DNA from: Morganella psychrotolerans
GTDB taxonomy: Bacteria; Pseudomonadota; Gammaproteobacteria; Enterobacterales; Enterobacteriaceae
DNA: 64,000 nt
NCBI RefSeq assembly: GCF_001676155.1
Contig: NZ_LZEW01000001.1
Coordinates: 1,674,001-1,738,000, forward strand
Direction of reading: 5' to 3'
The translations under genes and the position numbers were made by a program. How positions within the stretch are numbered: the stretch's first letter is position 1; each line of letters starts with the position of its first letter. A model generated the notes under the pieces. The model saw only the letters and a program-made list of their open reading frames with translations, was not told the origin of the DNA and made no database searches. Below are positions 1-10,728 of this stretch, in pieces.

Positions 1-543
1 CTTATCGGCGTATCCGGTCAGCCGGGGCTGTTCACCGAAGAAATCATCCGTGAGATGCACAAAAACTGTGAACGCCCGGTGGTGATGCCGCTGTCTAACC
101 CGACTTCCCGTGTGGAAGCGCGTCCGGAAGATATTATCGCCTGGACAGACGGTCATGCGCTGGTCGCGACCGGCAGCCCGTTCAATCCGGTGATTTATAA
201 GGATAAAGTGTATCCTATCTCCCAGTGCAATAACTCCTTTATCTTCCCGGGTATTGGTCTGGGTGTGCTGGCAGCCGGTGCAAAACGCGTAACAGACGGC
301 ATGCTGATGACAGCAAGCCGCGTATTGGCAGAATGTTCCCCGATGGTTACCAATGGTGAAGGCTCACTACTGCCGGATATCGAAGATATCAAAGCGGTTT
401 CCCGAATCATTGCCAAGCAGGTCGCAAAAGAAGCGCAAATTCAGGGCGTGGCAACGGTCACCTCAGACGGCGCGCTGGATGAAGCAATTGAACGCAATTT
501 CTGGCATCCGGAATACCGCGTTTACCGCCGCACCTCTTTCTGA
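1..543 (+). CDS. maeA: NAD-dependent malic enzyme, C-terminal part
   Basis: The open frame enters from the left edge, so only the last 180 residues are present. They match the C-terminal NAD-binding half of MaeA/SfcA, which decarboxylates malate to pyruvate in the cytoplasm while reducing NAD. Recognisable stretches are [12 protein letters not shown], the [12 protein letters not shown] segment that follows the nucleotide-binding core, and [19 protein letters not shown] near the C-terminus. The gene ends at TGA 541-543 and is followed at once by a rho-independent terminator. The first in-frame ATG in the window (55) is internal, not the start. Identification is firm; the start is off the window. 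Confidence 0.95.
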   Translation, partial: LIGVSGQPGLFTEEIIREMHKNCERPVVMPLSNPTSRVEARPEDIIAWTDGHALVATGSPFNPVIYKDKVYPISQCNNSFIFPGIGLGVLAAGAKRVTDGMLMTASRVLAECSPMVTNGEGSLLPDIEDIKAVSRIIAKQVAKEAQIQGVATVTSDGALDEAIERNFWHPEYRVYRRTSF

Positions 544-564
544 TCGGCCTTCTATTGTAAAAAT

Positions 565-592
565 AAAACCGGCGGCAATGCCGGTTTTATTC
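565..592 (+). terminator. Rho-independent terminator of maeA
   Basis: A perfect 9-bp stem, AAAACCGGC (565-573) with GCCGGTTTT (580-588), closes a six-base loop and runs into T-rich sequence 22 bases after the maeA stop. Confidence 0.85.
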
Positions 593-654
593 TTTCCCCC
601 TGCCCTTGCCAGCCTGCGGCAGCTCAAGTAATCTTAGCTTAACTAACGGTATAA

Positions 655-1449
<795 letters not shown>

Positions 1450-1455
1450 GGTTAT

Positions 1456-2607
1456 TCAGCGGGTGGCGAGCCGGTTTGCTGCCTGCCGCCACAACCACTC
1501 AACCGGTCCCTGAGAAAAATAACGCAGCCAGAGCGTGGAAAATACAATATTAATCATCCACATAACAGGTACAAATGCCAGCAGTGTCAATCTGTCAAAC
1601 TGATTAAAATACCCGAGATAATTGAATATAATCACCCCACAGACAGATTGCAGCAGATAACTGCTGAGTGCGGTGCGCCCGACCCGTTGCAGATAAACGG
1701 AAACCGGCTTCAGTTGTGGGCGCAAGCCGTAAAACAGCGCAATCAGCCCGACAGTCTGCACCGGTTGTAAAATCTCAGACAGCGGATAACCAATACTGCC
1801 CAACCAGAACACACTCCAGCCGCTGAGATATACCTGCCACACCACAACCGCCTGTAATAACAGTGTCGGGATCAGTATCCCGCCTGCCAGCCGCCGGTAA
1901 TGAGCCAGTGAGTACTCACCTTTCAGCCAGCCGTTTTTCATCAGCAGCGCACCCAGTAACATCAGTGCAAGCAACTGCCAGCCATACTGGATAACCAACA
2001 TCAGCAACATGCCGCTGATACTCTCCAGCCTGTCTGTCACACCGGCAAGCCCGCCGACTCGTGCTGTCAGGGTTTCATACGCAATCATGGTTTCCGATGG
2101 CTGCCAGTAAAGCAGTTTCAGTTCCCCGTTTTCTGCCAGAAGGAAAAACAGCAGAAACTGACCAATCAGAAGCAGACACGGAATAAGCCATTTCCACCAG
2201 CGGGAAGGAACATGGCGGATAATCATGCAGGCAACAATGCCGGTCAGACTGTACACCAGCAGGATATCGCCCTGCCAGAGCAACGCCGTATGCAGTATGC
2301 CGATAATTCCCAGCACCAGCAGCCGGGCAGAATTCCACGGCTGACTGTAGCGGCTCAGCATCATTAATGTGGCGCCGAACAGTACGGCAAACATGCCGAG
2401 AAACTTGCCCTGCACCAGCACATTCAGAAATGCCCATGTGGTGACATCCGACGCAGATGCAGCGGGGTCATACAACGGATTCAGATATGCCGCCGACGGC
2501 AGAGCAAAACCGGCAATATTAAGGATAAAAATCCCGAGGATAGCAAGCCCCCGGATCATATCGAGGGCGTCAATGCGTGATGCAGCAGAAGAGACTGATG
2601 TATTCAT
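1456..2607 (-). CDS. yeiB: YeiB, multi-pass DUF418 membrane protein
   Basis: 383 residues, the same size as E. coli YeiB. The N-terminus has the family signature ALDMIRGLAILGIFILNI, about ten hydrophobic segments follow, and the C-terminal third carries the DUF418 region with VGRTALSSYLLQS. DUF418 proteins resemble acyltransferase-type membrane proteins, but no substrate has been proven. It starts three bases after the folE stop on the same strand, so the two genes form a folE-yeiB operon as in E. coli. Whether it acts in pterin metabolism is only suggested by that linkage. Confidence 0.9.
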   Translation of the reverse strand: MNTSVSSAASRIDALDMIRGLAILGIFILNIAGFALPSAAYLNPLYDPAASASDVTTWAFLNVLVQGKFLGMFAVLFGATLMMLSRYSQPWNSARLLVLGIIGILHTALLWQGDILLVYSLTGIVACMIIRHVPSRWWKWLIPCLLLIGQFLLFFLLAENGELKLLYWQPSETMIAYETLTARVGGLAGVTDRLESISGMLLMLVIQYGWQLLALMLLGALLMKNGWLKGEYSLAHYRRLAGGILIPTLLLQAVVVWQVYLSGWSVFWLGSIGYPLSEILQPVQTVGLIALFYGLRPQLKPVSVYLQRVGRTALSSYLLQSVCGVIIFNYLGYFNQFDRLTLLAFVPVMWMINIVFSTLWLRYFSQGPVEWLWRQAANRLATR

Positions 2608-2610
2608 CAG

Positions 2611-3270
2611 TTAAATATGACGGGCAGCGCGCAGGAATTCCTGACGGGTATTCTGGCTGGACTTAAACAGCCCGCCGAGAGAAGTTGTGGTAGTAGTGCT
2701 GGTTGCATCACGGATGCCGCGCGCTTTTACACAATAATGCACTGCATCAATAGATACCGCGACATTCGTGGTCCCGAGCAGGGTTTGCAATGCCAGCAGA
2801 ATTTGTTGTGTCAGACGCTCCTGCACCTGCGGGCGCTGAGCAAAAAACTGCACAATACGGTTAATTTTGGACAGCCCGATAACCGTATCTTTCGGAATAT
2901 AGGCAACCGTTGCTTTGCCATCGATAGTGACAAAATGGTGTTCACAGGTGCTGGTCAGGGTGATATCACGAACGGTGACCATTTCATCCACTTTCATTTT
3001 GTTTTCAATGAGCGTAATTTTCGGGAAATTGTGGTAATCCAGCCCTGAAAAAATTTCATCCACATACATTTTTGCGATACGTTTCGGCGTATCGGACAGA
3101 CTGTCGTCGCTTAAATCAAGATTGAGCAGTTTCATGACTTCCGTCATGTGCGCCTCAATCTGTACTTTACGGGTTTCCGGCGCCAGCGTCTGCTCCCGTA
3201 ATGGTGTTTCCAGCCCGCGAGCGATCAGCGCTGCATGGACAAGTTCTGCTTCAAGGCTTAATGATGACAT
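2611..3270 (-). CDS. folE: GTP cyclohydrolase I
   Basis: 219 residues (222 in E. coli). FolE opens GTP to 7,8-dihydroneopterin triphosphate, the first step of folate synthesis, as a cytoplasmic homodecamer. The zinc ligands can be placed: C109 and H112 in TSTCEHHF, and C180 in HYCVKARG. The VGLSK-like motif ([19 protein letters not shown]) and [10 protein letters not shown] near the C-terminus complete the active site. It is the first gene of an operon with yeiB. No MetJ-like box could be recognised in the 230 bases upstream. Confidence 0.97.
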   Translation of the reverse strand: MSSLSLEAELVHAALIARGLETPLREQTLAPETRKVQIEAHMTEVMKLLNLDLSDDSLSDTPKRIAKMYVDEIFSGLDYHNFPKITLIENKMKVDEMVTVRDITLTSTCEHHFVTIDGKATVAYIPKDTVIGLSKINRIVQFFAQRPQVQERLTQQILLALQTLLGTTNVAVSIDAVHYCVKARGIRDATSTTTTTSLGGLFKSSQNTRQEFLRAARHI

Positions 3271-3497
3271 ACCGTCTCCGACTATTTTTCAGGTGACTCC
3301 CGGCGTGTATCTTCACACCGTCCGGCAGGACAATACCAACCGCCCCGCTATTTTAGAGCAATACTGTCATTTGTTAATCCATTTTGTGTTTTTAGTGATG
3401 AAAAGTTCGCACTGAAAAACCATGTTATAAAGAGGGATATTGCTCAGATTGCCGAAAAAAACAACAAATATTTATAATATATAGATAATAATTTTTA

Positions 3498-3692
3498 TTA
3501 TTGTGGGATAAATTTGTAATCAATATGTATTTCATTCTCATGACCGACAAAAACAATCTCTTCCTTTCCGGCTGAAGCATAATGAACAATAGCCGCCGTA
3601 ATATCTGAAAGAGCCTGTCCGAACATAAACCCGGCAGTTAATACACCGGAACCAGACACTGATAATAATTGATGATTATTTAATTCTTTCAT
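3498..3692 (-). CDS. Small peptide with double-glycine-type leader, microcin-like
   Basis: 64 residues. The first 16 (MKELNNHQLLSVSGSG) have the form of the leader that PCAT-type ABC exporters cleave from class II microcins: charged start, Glu near position 3, Leu at spaced positions and a small-residue pair at the end (compare MRTLTLNELDSVSGG of microcin V). The remaining 48 residues are first hydrophobic with Gly and Ala, then acidic/His-rich, with no cysteine. A good ribosome site, AAGGA, lies seven bases before the ATG. The gene follows a split small membrane-protein gene on the same strand in a visibly AT-rich patch. No exporter is nearby. The leader is seen; bacteriocin function is inference. 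Confidence 0.5.
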   Translation of the reverse strand: MKELNNHQLLSVSGSGVLTAGFMFGQALSDITAAIVHYASAGKEEIVFVGHENEIHIDYKFIPQ

Positions 3693-3710
3693 ATATATTC
3701 CTTATATTAT

Positions 3711-4059
3711 TTATTTAAAAAGAAGAGTTAATGTTGTTTTGGTAAATGAAAAAAAACCGATAGAGATAATAAGTGCAAGAAATACATCATACATTGAATT
3801 ATCAGGATATACCCAACGCCATTCAAGATTCAGGCAGGCGGCAAGGGAAAACAGACGGGGAGCATACATCAGTATGTGACCCGGCTGGTTGAGCGCAGCC
3901 AACGAACCTGTAGTTTGAATGGATAAGGGTATAAACTATCCGCAGAGATGAATGAGACATCATTATCGGTGTCAGCATCAAACTACTCATCATCGCGATA
4001 AATTTAATCTCAAAAACATCCCGAAATGCTTTTTTAACAGAATCAATTAATCTTTTCAT
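3711..4059 (-). pseudogene. Small two-helix membrane protein gene split by an ERIC
   Basis: From ATG 4059 the frame encodes 42 residues (MKRLIDSVKKAFRDVFEIKF onward, with a hydrophobic stretch around MMSSLMLTPIMM), then runs into an ERIC. On the other side the same frame resumes at 3809 as YPDNSMYDVFLALIISIGFF to a stop at 3711. Removing 3810-3933 joins GTT TAT CCT GAT without a gap and restores a protein of about 74 residues with two membrane helices. Size, topology and position directly before the microcin-like gene fit an immunity protein, but that is inference; no named family was recognised. As given the gene is interrupted. Confidence 0.5.
3808..3933. repeat. ERIC element (full length)
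   Basis: About 124 bases bounded by TATACCC and GGGTATA, with the ERIC core GGGAGCATACATCAGTATG and the AGCCAACGAACCTG block. It sits inside a small open reading frame; excising it leaves one TA, so the insertion duplicated a TA target. Confidence 0.85.
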
Positions 4060-4184
4060 TATATACTCTTTAGTGTGATTAAGAATATAGTCTTACCATA
4101 GCAACGCTTTTAAAAAAAACATTATTTTCACAATATGTAAATACTAAAAAACAATCAGCGACTTTATTTTATTATTACACACAG

Positions 4185-4222
4185 ATAAATCAGTGGAGAG
4201 AATAATACTCCTGCTGATTTAT
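4185..4222. terminator. Stem-loop between convergent-spaced minus genes
   Basis: ATAAATCAG (4185-4193) pairs with CTGATTTAT (4214-4222), and an inner GGAG/CTCC pair extends the stem. It lies downstream of the MFS gene at 4245 and upstream of the small AT-rich genes. The flanking sequence is AT-rich but there is no clean U-run, so termination is only likely. Confidence 0.45.
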
Positions 4223-4244
4223 TTATAATATATTATTTATATCA

Positions 4245-5405
4245 TTAACTGCTGCGATCACGGAAAATCACTATTCCGCCAATAACCAGTGCCGCCAACG
4301 CCACATACAGTGCCGGTTCCAGCCTGCCGGTAAAGTACGCGGAAACAGACGAAACCAGCGGCCCGCCGAGCTGCCCGGCGGCATACCAGGTGGTGAGCAG
4401 CCCCGCCATATAGCGCCCGTGCTCCGGCGCCAGTTCGCGTCCGCACTGAAATGCCAGTTGTACCGCAGACATCAGCCCGCCGCCGACCAAAAATGCACTG
4501 ATCACCAGACCGCTGATACCCGGCACCACTTCTGCCGCTAAAATTCCCGCAGCCTGTCCCCAGAGCGTCATTGCCAGCCGTATTTGTGGCGTGAATAACC
4601 GGCGGGTTGCAATAGCGACCACAATACCGGACGCCGCTGCAATACCGAAAACCGGCCAGACAAACTGCGCAAACAAACTGCCCGGAAAACGCTCAGCCGC
4701 CATCTGTGACAGAAAGGTGGCGGGCAGAATATAACCAAACCCCGCCAGCGCGTAAGTCCATAACAAGCGGCGGATCTGCGGGGTCATCGCCGGTTTGCTG
4801 TCCGGGGATGCACTGCTGTGCAATTCGCCCGGACGCGGTAAATAACGACTCACATACAGGCTGAACAGCAGCGCCAGCCCGCCGTAAATCCACCAGCCCT
4901 GCGAAGCGGTCAGCGACAGCCCCTGTATCCCGACAGCAATCAGACCGCACAGCAAAATACCGATGCCCGTTCCGCCGTAAACGGCGACACTCAGTGTCGG
5001 GCGGCTCAGTTTTGCCAGGGCATCATTTGTCCAGGCAGCCGCCAGCACCAGTGTCCAGCCACTCGCCCAGCCGATAAAAAACCGCGCAATACCATGCAAT
5101 ACTGCCCCGGAAATAACAGCGGACAGCAGTGTGATAATCACCGCGCCCCATAAGCCTGTCCATAACCGCAGTTCGATACCGCGCTTTGCCCGCATCGCAT
5201 CAAAAGACCCGGCAAAATAGCCCAGATAGTTACATGCAGCCACAATACTGGCGGTCGCCAGGCTGAGCTGATGTTCATCAATCATCAGCGGCACCTGTGG
5301 TGTGAAAGCAAAACGCCCAATCCCCATCGCCACAACCAGCGCGAGAAAGCCGCTGACGGCAATATGAAGGGCAGTTATTTGTCGGGACACAGGCGTTATC
5401 GGCAT
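4245..5405 (-). CDS. YbfB/YjiJ-family MFS transporter
   Basis: 386 residues with about twelve hydrophobic segments. The N-terminus (FLALVVAMGIGRFAFTPQVP) and SIVAACNYLGYFAGS are hallmarks of the YbfB/YjiJ branch of the major facilitator superfamily, whose members are presumed inner-membrane exporters of unknown substrate. It is a single gene, divergent from moeA, with 217 bases between them. Start chosen at ATG 5405 (MPITPVSRQ), giving the usual length of the family. The family is clear, the substrate is not. Confidence 0.8.
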   Translation of the reverse strand: MPITPVSRQITALHIAVSGFLALVVAMGIGRFAFTPQVPLMIDEHQLSLATASIVAACNYLGYFAGSFDAMRAKRGIELRLWTGLWGAVIITLLSAVISGAVLHGIARFFIGWASGWTLVLAAAWTNDALAKLSRPTLSVAVYGGTGIGILLCGLIAVGIQGLSLTASQGWWIYGGLALLFSLYVSRYLPRPGELHSSASPDSKPAMTPQIRRLLWTYALAGFGYILPATFLSQMAAERFPGSLFAQFVWPVFGIAAASGIVVAIATRRLFTPQIRLAMTLWGQAAGILAAEVVPGISGLVISAFLVGGGLMSAVQLAFQCGRELAPEHGRYMAGLLTTWYAAGQLGGPLVSSVSAYFTGRLEPALYVALAALVIGGIVIFRDRSS

Positions 5406-5622
5406 GAGGAATACAGCATGTTAATGGATTGTGATCCCGTTATAGCAAAACATTCCTTTAAAATACAATAATTGCTTCTGAAATTAAATCCGTTGCGCAG
5501 TCAACAGCATCGTGAAGTATGACGAGTATGTCATTCAACTTAAAACGTAACTCTGCCATAATGCGCTATCTTTATTATCTGCGTTATCAGTGCCCGGGCG
5601 GGCACCGGGAGTGAAAAGTATC

Positions 5623-6873
5623 ATGGCGAATTCAACGGAAAGTCATACCTCTTCTTTAATTTCATTACAGGAAGCACTGGATAAGCTGCTCGCGACCCCT
5701 GCTGCGATCACCGGAACAGAAACAGTTGCACTGACAGATGCCGCCGGGCGGATAACCGCCGCACCTGTTATTTCCCCGATCAATGTCCCGCCGTTTGATA
5801 ACTCCGCAATGGATGGTTACGGGCTGCGTCTGGCTGATTGGGACGGAAAAACCGCGCTGCCGGTCGCCGGTCGCGCACTTGCGGGTGTGCCGTTTCAAGG
5901 TGAATTACCGGCGGGACACTGTGTCCGTATCATGACCGGCGCACCTGTACCAGCGGGTGTTGATACCGTGGTGATGCAAGAAGAAGCGGTTGTTTCTGAT
6001 GCCGGAATTACCTTTACTGCCGGTATTACACGCGGGCAGAATATCCGCCTGACCGGGGAAGATATCACTCAGGGCAGTGAGGTTTTTCCGGCGGGTACCA
6101 AACTGGCTGCTGCGCAATTACCCATGGTTGCCTCACTCGGTCTTGCTCAAATCACTGTTATGCGCAAACTGAAAGTCGCCGTGTTTTCGACCGGTGACGA
6201 ATTGCAGGCTGTCGGTCAGCCGCTGGGCGATGGTCAGATTTATGATACCAACCGCTTTGCGGTCAGCCTGATGCTGGAAAAACTCGGCTGTGATGTGATT
6301 GATTTGGGTGTGATCCCGGATGACCCGGATGTTCTGCGCGGTATTTTTGAAAAAGCAGATTCACTGGCTGATTTAGTGATAAGCAGCGGCGGCGTGTCTG
6401 TCGGCGAGGCTGATTACACCAAACAGATCCTCGATGACATCGGCAAAATCAATTTCTGGAAACTGGCAATCAAACCGGGCAAACCTTTTGCATTCGGTAA
6501 GCTGGATAATGCTTGGTTCTGCGGGCTGCCGGGCAATCCGGTTTCCACAACAGTGACCTTTTATGAACTGGTGCAACCGCTGATCGTGCGGCTCTCCGGT
6601 TTCAGTCAGTGGCAGCCGCCGATGCGCATAAAAGCCATTGCTGCCACACCACTGAAAAAATCCGCCGGTCGCCTGGATTTCCAGCGCGGTATCGCACAAG
6701 TCAATGAAAAGGGGCAGTTAGTGGTGAAAACCACCGGCGACCAGGGCTCACATATCTTCAGCTCATTCAGCCTTGCAAACTGCTTTATTGTGCTGGAGCG
6801 TGAGCGCGGTGCAGTCAAAGCAGGCGATATTGTCGACATCGAGTTTTTTAATCACTTAATGAAGAACGACTGA
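5623..6873 (+). CDS. moeA: Molybdopterin molybdotransferase MoeA
   Basis: 416 residues from ATG 5623, which has GGGAG eleven bases upstream; an in-frame GTG at 5590 would add eleven unlikely residues. MoeA inserts molybdate into adenylated molybdopterin, the last shared step of molybdenum-cofactor synthesis. Visible motifs are [13 protein letters not shown] in domain I, the FSTGDEL strand of the MoCF domain, [14 protein letters not shown] and the substrate loop [11 protein letters not shown]. Its TGA shares a base with the moeB ATG (TGATG), so the pair is translationally coupled as in E. coli. Confidence 0.96.
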   Translation: MANSTESHTSSLISLQEALDKLLATPAAITGTETVALTDAAGRITAAPVISPINVPPFDNSAMDGYGLRLADWDGKTALPVAGRALAGVPFQGELPAGHCVRIMTGAPVPAGVDTVVMQEEAVVSDAGITFTAGITRGQNIRLTGEDITQGSEVFPAGTKLAAAQLPMVASLGLAQITVMRKLKVAVFSTGDELQAVGQPLGDGQIYDTNRFAVSLMLEKLGCDVIDLGVIPDDPDVLRGIFEKADSLADLVISSGGVSVGEADYTKQILDDIGKINFWKLAIKPGKPFAFGKLDNAWFCGLPGNPVSTTVTFYELVQPLIVRLSGFSQWQPPMRIKAIAATPLKKSAGRLDFQRGIAQVNEKGQLVVKTTGDQGSHIFSSFSLANCFIVLERERGAVKAGDIVDIEFFNHLMKND

Positions 6874-7646
6874 TGGCAACTGAACTGAGCGACAGCGAAC
6901 TGAGTGACGAAGAAGCCCTGCGCTATAACCGCCAGATTGTGTTGCGCGGGTTTGATTTTGATGGTCAGGAGGCGCTGAAAGCCGGACATGTGCTGATAAC
7001 CGGGCTGGGCGGGCTGGGCTGTGCTGCGGCGCAATACCTGGCTGCCGCCGGTGTCGGGCATCTGACATTGCTGGATTTTGATACGGTGTCGCTCTCCAAT
7101 CTCCAGCGCCAGATTTTGCATACCGATAACCGCATCGGTATGGCAAAAACAGACTCTGCCGCTATAGCGCTGAAAGCGGTTAACCCGCACTGTCAGACAG
7201 AAACCGTCACAAAGCAGCTTAATGATGATGAACTGGCGCAGCTTGTGCAGTCACATCAGGTGGTGCTGGATTGCACAGATAATGTGACGGTTCGCGAACA
7301 ATTGAACCGGGTGTGTCATCAGCTGAAAGTGCCGCTGGTGTCCGGGGCGGCTATCCGCATGGAAGGTCAGATTGCCGTCTTTACCTGGCAGGAGGGCGAG
7401 CCGTGCTACCGCTGCCTGAGCCGGTTATTCGGGGAAAATAGCCTGACCTGTGTGGAAGCCGGGGTGATGGCGCCGCTGGTAGGGACAATCGGCACACTGG
7501 AAGCCATGGAGTGCATAAAACTGCTCACCGGCTACGGGCAGGTGAGCAGCGGAAAAGTAGTGCTGTTTGATGCTATGCGCATGCAATTTCGTACCATTAA
7601 TCTTAAACCTGATCCTCAGTGTGAGGTGTGTAGCCATACCGGATAG
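6873..7646 (+). CDS. moeB: Molybdopterin-synthase adenylyltransferase MoeB
   Basis: 257 residues (249 in E. coli). MoeB adenylates the C-terminal glycine of MoaD so that it can receive sulfur; it is an E1-like enzyme. The ATP loop [19 protein letters not shown], the [10 protein letters not shown] segment and the zinc pairs CYRC and CEVC near the C-terminus are all present. The start codon overlaps the moeA stop. Its last 44 bases overlap the 3' end of the convergent codA. The MoaD partner is encoded 32 kb away in this window. Confidence 0.95.
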   Translation: MATELSDSELSDEEALRYNRQIVLRGFDFDGQEALKAGHVLITGLGGLGCAAAQYLAAAGVGHLTLLDFDTVSLSNLQRQILHTDNRIGMAKTDSAAIALKAVNPHCQTETVTKQLNDDELAQLVQSHQVVLDCTDNVTVREQLNRVCHQLKVPLVSGAAIRMEGQIAVFTWQEGEPCYRCLSRLFGENSLTCVEAGVMAPLVGTIGTLEAMECIKLLTGYGQVSSGKVVLFDAMRMQFRTINLKPDPQCEVCSHTG

Positions 7647-8908
7647 TTTCCGGCTTATCCAGATGGATTTGTGTGACAGCAGGTTGTGTTTGCGCTATCA
7701 CACGTCCGTCACGGACAGAATAGTGCACCGGTACCTGGCGGCGCACGGCGTCAAATCCGTTTTCCGCAGGCAGGATAAGCAGACTGGCGCGTTTTCCTTC
7801 CGCCACGCCGTAATCCTGTAAATTCAGGGTGCGCGCGCTGTATTCAGTGATCAATTTCAGCCCGTCATTTATCTGACCATAGCCCATCAGTTGACAGACA
7901 TGCAGCCCCATGTGCAGCACCTGGAGCATATTCGCCGTTCCCAGCGGATACCAGGGATCAAACACATCATCATGCCCGAAACAGACATTAATATCCGCAG
8001 CCAGCATCTCTTTCACACGGGTAATCCCACGGCGTTTAGGATAAGTATCAAAACGACCCTGTAAGTGAATGTTCACCAGCGGATTAGCCACAAAGTTAAT
8101 ACCGGACATTTTCAGCAGGCGGAACAAGCGGGATGTATATGCCCCGTTATAAGAGTGCATCGCTGTGGTGTGACTGGCGGTCACACGCGCGCCCATACCT
8201 TCGCGATGAGCAAGAGCAGCGACTGTTTCCACAAAACGCGACTGTTCATCATCAATTTCATCACAATGCACATCGATTAAGCAGTCATATTTCTGTGCCA
8301 GCGCAAACGTTTTATGCAGGGATTCCACGCCGTATTCGCGGGTAAATTCAAAGTGCGGAATAGCACCGGCAACATCAGCGCCCAGGCGCAGTGCCTCTTC
8401 TAACAATGCTTCTCCGTTCGGATAGGACATAATGCCTTCCTGCGGGAACGCCACAATCTGTAAATCAATCCACGGCGCGACTTCTTTTTTTTACTTCCAG
8501 CATCGCTTTCAGTGCAGTCAGTGTGGCATCAGACACATCCACATGTGTACGGACATGCTGGATACCGTTGGCAATCTGCCATTTCAGCGTCTGCCATGCG
8601 CGGGTTTTCACATCTTCATGTGTCAGCAGCGCTTTGCGCTCAGCCCAGCGTTCAATACCTTCAAACAGGGTGCCGGACTGGTTCCAGGAGGGCTGACCGG
8701 CAGTTTGTGTGGTGTCCAGATGAATATGCGGCTCCACAAACGGCGCGGTGACCAGACCGCCCTCTCCGTCCAGGCTTTCCGGTAAAACTTCACCGGCAAC
8801 CTGCGGGACAATCGCTTTAATTTTCTGATGTTCAATATCAATGCGCCATAAACCATCACGCTCAGGCAGACGAATATTATGAATATGTTTTATAGTTTGA
8901 TTAAGCAC
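7603..8908 (-). pseudogene. codA: Cytosine deaminase, frameshifted as given
   Basis: Two frames together give a near full-length CodA, which deaminates cytosine to uracil for pyrimidine salvage. The N-terminal part (GTG 8908, SD GGAG) includes the metal site [10 protein letters not shown] and ends at KKRSRAVD; the C-terminal part resumes with [13 protein letters not shown] and holds [17 protein letters not shown] and [11 protein letters not shown]. Dropping one T from the run of eight at 8485-8492 restores [10 protein letters not shown], the family sequence. The catalytic residues are intact, so this may be a read error rather than decay. It overlaps codB by eight bases, a codBA operon. Confidence 0.88.
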
Positions 8909-10147
8909 GGGTCATCTCCGGATGGGTTGTGCGACGACGATTCAGTAACGGATTAAGCACAGCATAACTTAATGCGCCGCCGATAACTGCATTTACCGGT
9001 ACTATTCCCGGCAACCAGTGTCCGGCAATAATCCCTGCCGCCATAGCCAGTAAAGCACTGATATTCACATCACGCATTTTACTGCAATCATAGGTCGCGT
9101 AACGGTGACGGTACATTAAGTAATCCGCGATAATAATCCCTCCGATTGGCGGGATCGCAGCGGAAAGGAATGTCAGCCAGCCGACAAAGTTATTATAGAG
9201 CCACAGTGCGCACAGTGTGCCGATAAGCCCGTTCACAATCGAGAGGGTCTTGCTGGAAAGCCCGGTAATATTGGCAAATCCCAGACCGGATGCATAAAGT
9301 GCGTTGTCGTTGGTCGTCCAGATATTCAGCCCCAGCACAATAATGGCCGGTAACAGTAATCCCTGGGCGATCATCACATCAGAGATATCCGCCATTCCCA
9401 GGGATGCCGCGCCCGCCGCACCAAAGATAAACATCAGTGAGTTACCAAGGAAAAATGCAACAATCGCAACCAATACCGCTATTTTCGGTTTACGTCCGAA
9501 GCGGACAAAATCAGCGGTTAACGTGCCCGCGCTGACAAACGAACCGACCACCATGCAAGTGCCAGATTAAAATCCAACGGCTGCGCAGGGATGATATCCC
9601 GCAGAACGCTCAGACCGCCCATGCCCGTTACCGCCAGATAGACTGAGTAACTGCCGAGAGCCGCAATCGCCGGTACCGCAATCACCGAAAGTACAGTCAG
9701 TGCAGAAATTCCGAAGAATACGGTGATGGTCATCAGCACGCCGGAAATTCCGATAAGCCAGTTGATATCCCAGCCGGTTGCTTTACCCACCGGGATGGCA
9801 AACATCGCCACACCCACACCAAACCAGCCGATTTGTGTGCCGCCGAGTAAGAATGAAGGGAGCCAGGAGCCTTTAATACCGAAGGAGTAACGCGCGAGAA
9901 GATGAGTTGTGAGGCCGGTTTTGGAACCGATAAAACCAAGAAAAGCGGTGTAAATACCAAGAAGAAGATTACCGATAAGTACTGCGAGGAAGAAATCATT
10001 AAAACTGAGACCGGTACCGAGAGCACCTCCGGTCCACATACTGGCGGAAAAGAACGTTAATCCCAGCATTACAAAGGTTAATGCCAGACCGCCTTTTCTC
10101 GCGGATATGGGCACAGGCCCATGACTGTAATTTTTATCCCCGGACAC
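8901..10147 (-). pseudogene. codB: Cytosine permease, frameshifted as given
   Basis: CodB imports cytosine (NCS1 family, about twelve membrane helices). The first frame runs from ATG 10147 (MSGDKNYSHGPVPISARKGG) to DFNLALAWWSV; the second continues with VVGSFVSAGTLTADFVRFGR to the end at 8901. In the family the two are continuous (ALAxVVGSF), so one base is missing near 9556, between the GCA and TGG codons. Unlike other breaks in this window it is a loss and is not in a homopolymer. Both halves are highly conserved, so the event is recent or artefactual. A PurR-like operator lies 65 bases upstream. Confidence 0.85.
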
Positions 10148-10212
10148 AATTGCCTCCTGTTGCTTTTCTCAGACAAAAAAAATCGGACGGATATTATAGT
10201 AGTGAAAAACAA

Positions 10213-10228
10213 AAGCAAACGTTTTCGT
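10213..10228 (-). promoter_or_regulatory. PurR operator of codBA
   Basis: AAGCAAACGTTTTCGT differs at one position from the PurR consensus ACGCAAACGTTTTCGT. It sits upstream of codB, and codBA is a PurR target in E. coli, so the site is probably functional. Confidence 0.75.
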
Positions 10229-10728
10229 ACATACTTAAAAATAATTAACGCATCTTTCCCGTTACTTTCTGCTAACAGACCACCCGCCTTACAATAGCCA
10301 AAAACACACCGGCGAAACCGACAGGTTTTTTATACGGATATAATACAGCCGGTAATATTATGATTATTAATCACGAATACGTAATAACATCAGCATTATT
10401 GCCGGCACTTTTACCGTTATTTTTTCCATAACATAAATTATTGGTATTTTTGTCAAAAACAACTATTTTCATTGTTATTATTCCGTTCAACTTTTATTGC
10501 CAAATACAGGTAACTCAGATACTGTACGCCGCCTGCATTTACCCCAGCGTGTGGTGATGGTCCGCTTATCACTGACGTTTTAATAAAGTGCGCACGATGC
10601 AAACGCAAGGTGCGAGGTTTATTGAAAATAAATGCAGCCTGAGAGTCACCCGCTGACTGTCAGAAATCAGTTTGTGCCCGGGCAGTGTTCCCGTGGCATG
10701 TTTCAGGCTATTGGGAAGGGCTGTAAAA
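10229..10728. other. Non-coding region between codBA and the permease operon
   Basis: About 500 bases. The left part next to the PurR site is AT-rich and probably holds the codB promoter. The right part (about 10560-10728) is more GC-balanced and would be a long leader of the permease gene; it contains several self-complementary patches such as GCCCGGGC near 10676. I recognise no known riboswitch, RNA gene or repeat here. Confidence 0.4.

Noticed and set aside
5555-5590. ModE operator before moeA (GCGCTATC...TATCTGCG)
   Set aside because: Only one half-site resembles the consensus and the symmetry is poor compared with the clear sites before moaA and modA.
10640-10728. Riboswitch in the permease leader (CTGAGAG...CACCCGCTGAC)
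   Set aside because: The CTGAGA resembles the thiamine element only superficially; the other conserved blocks are missing.
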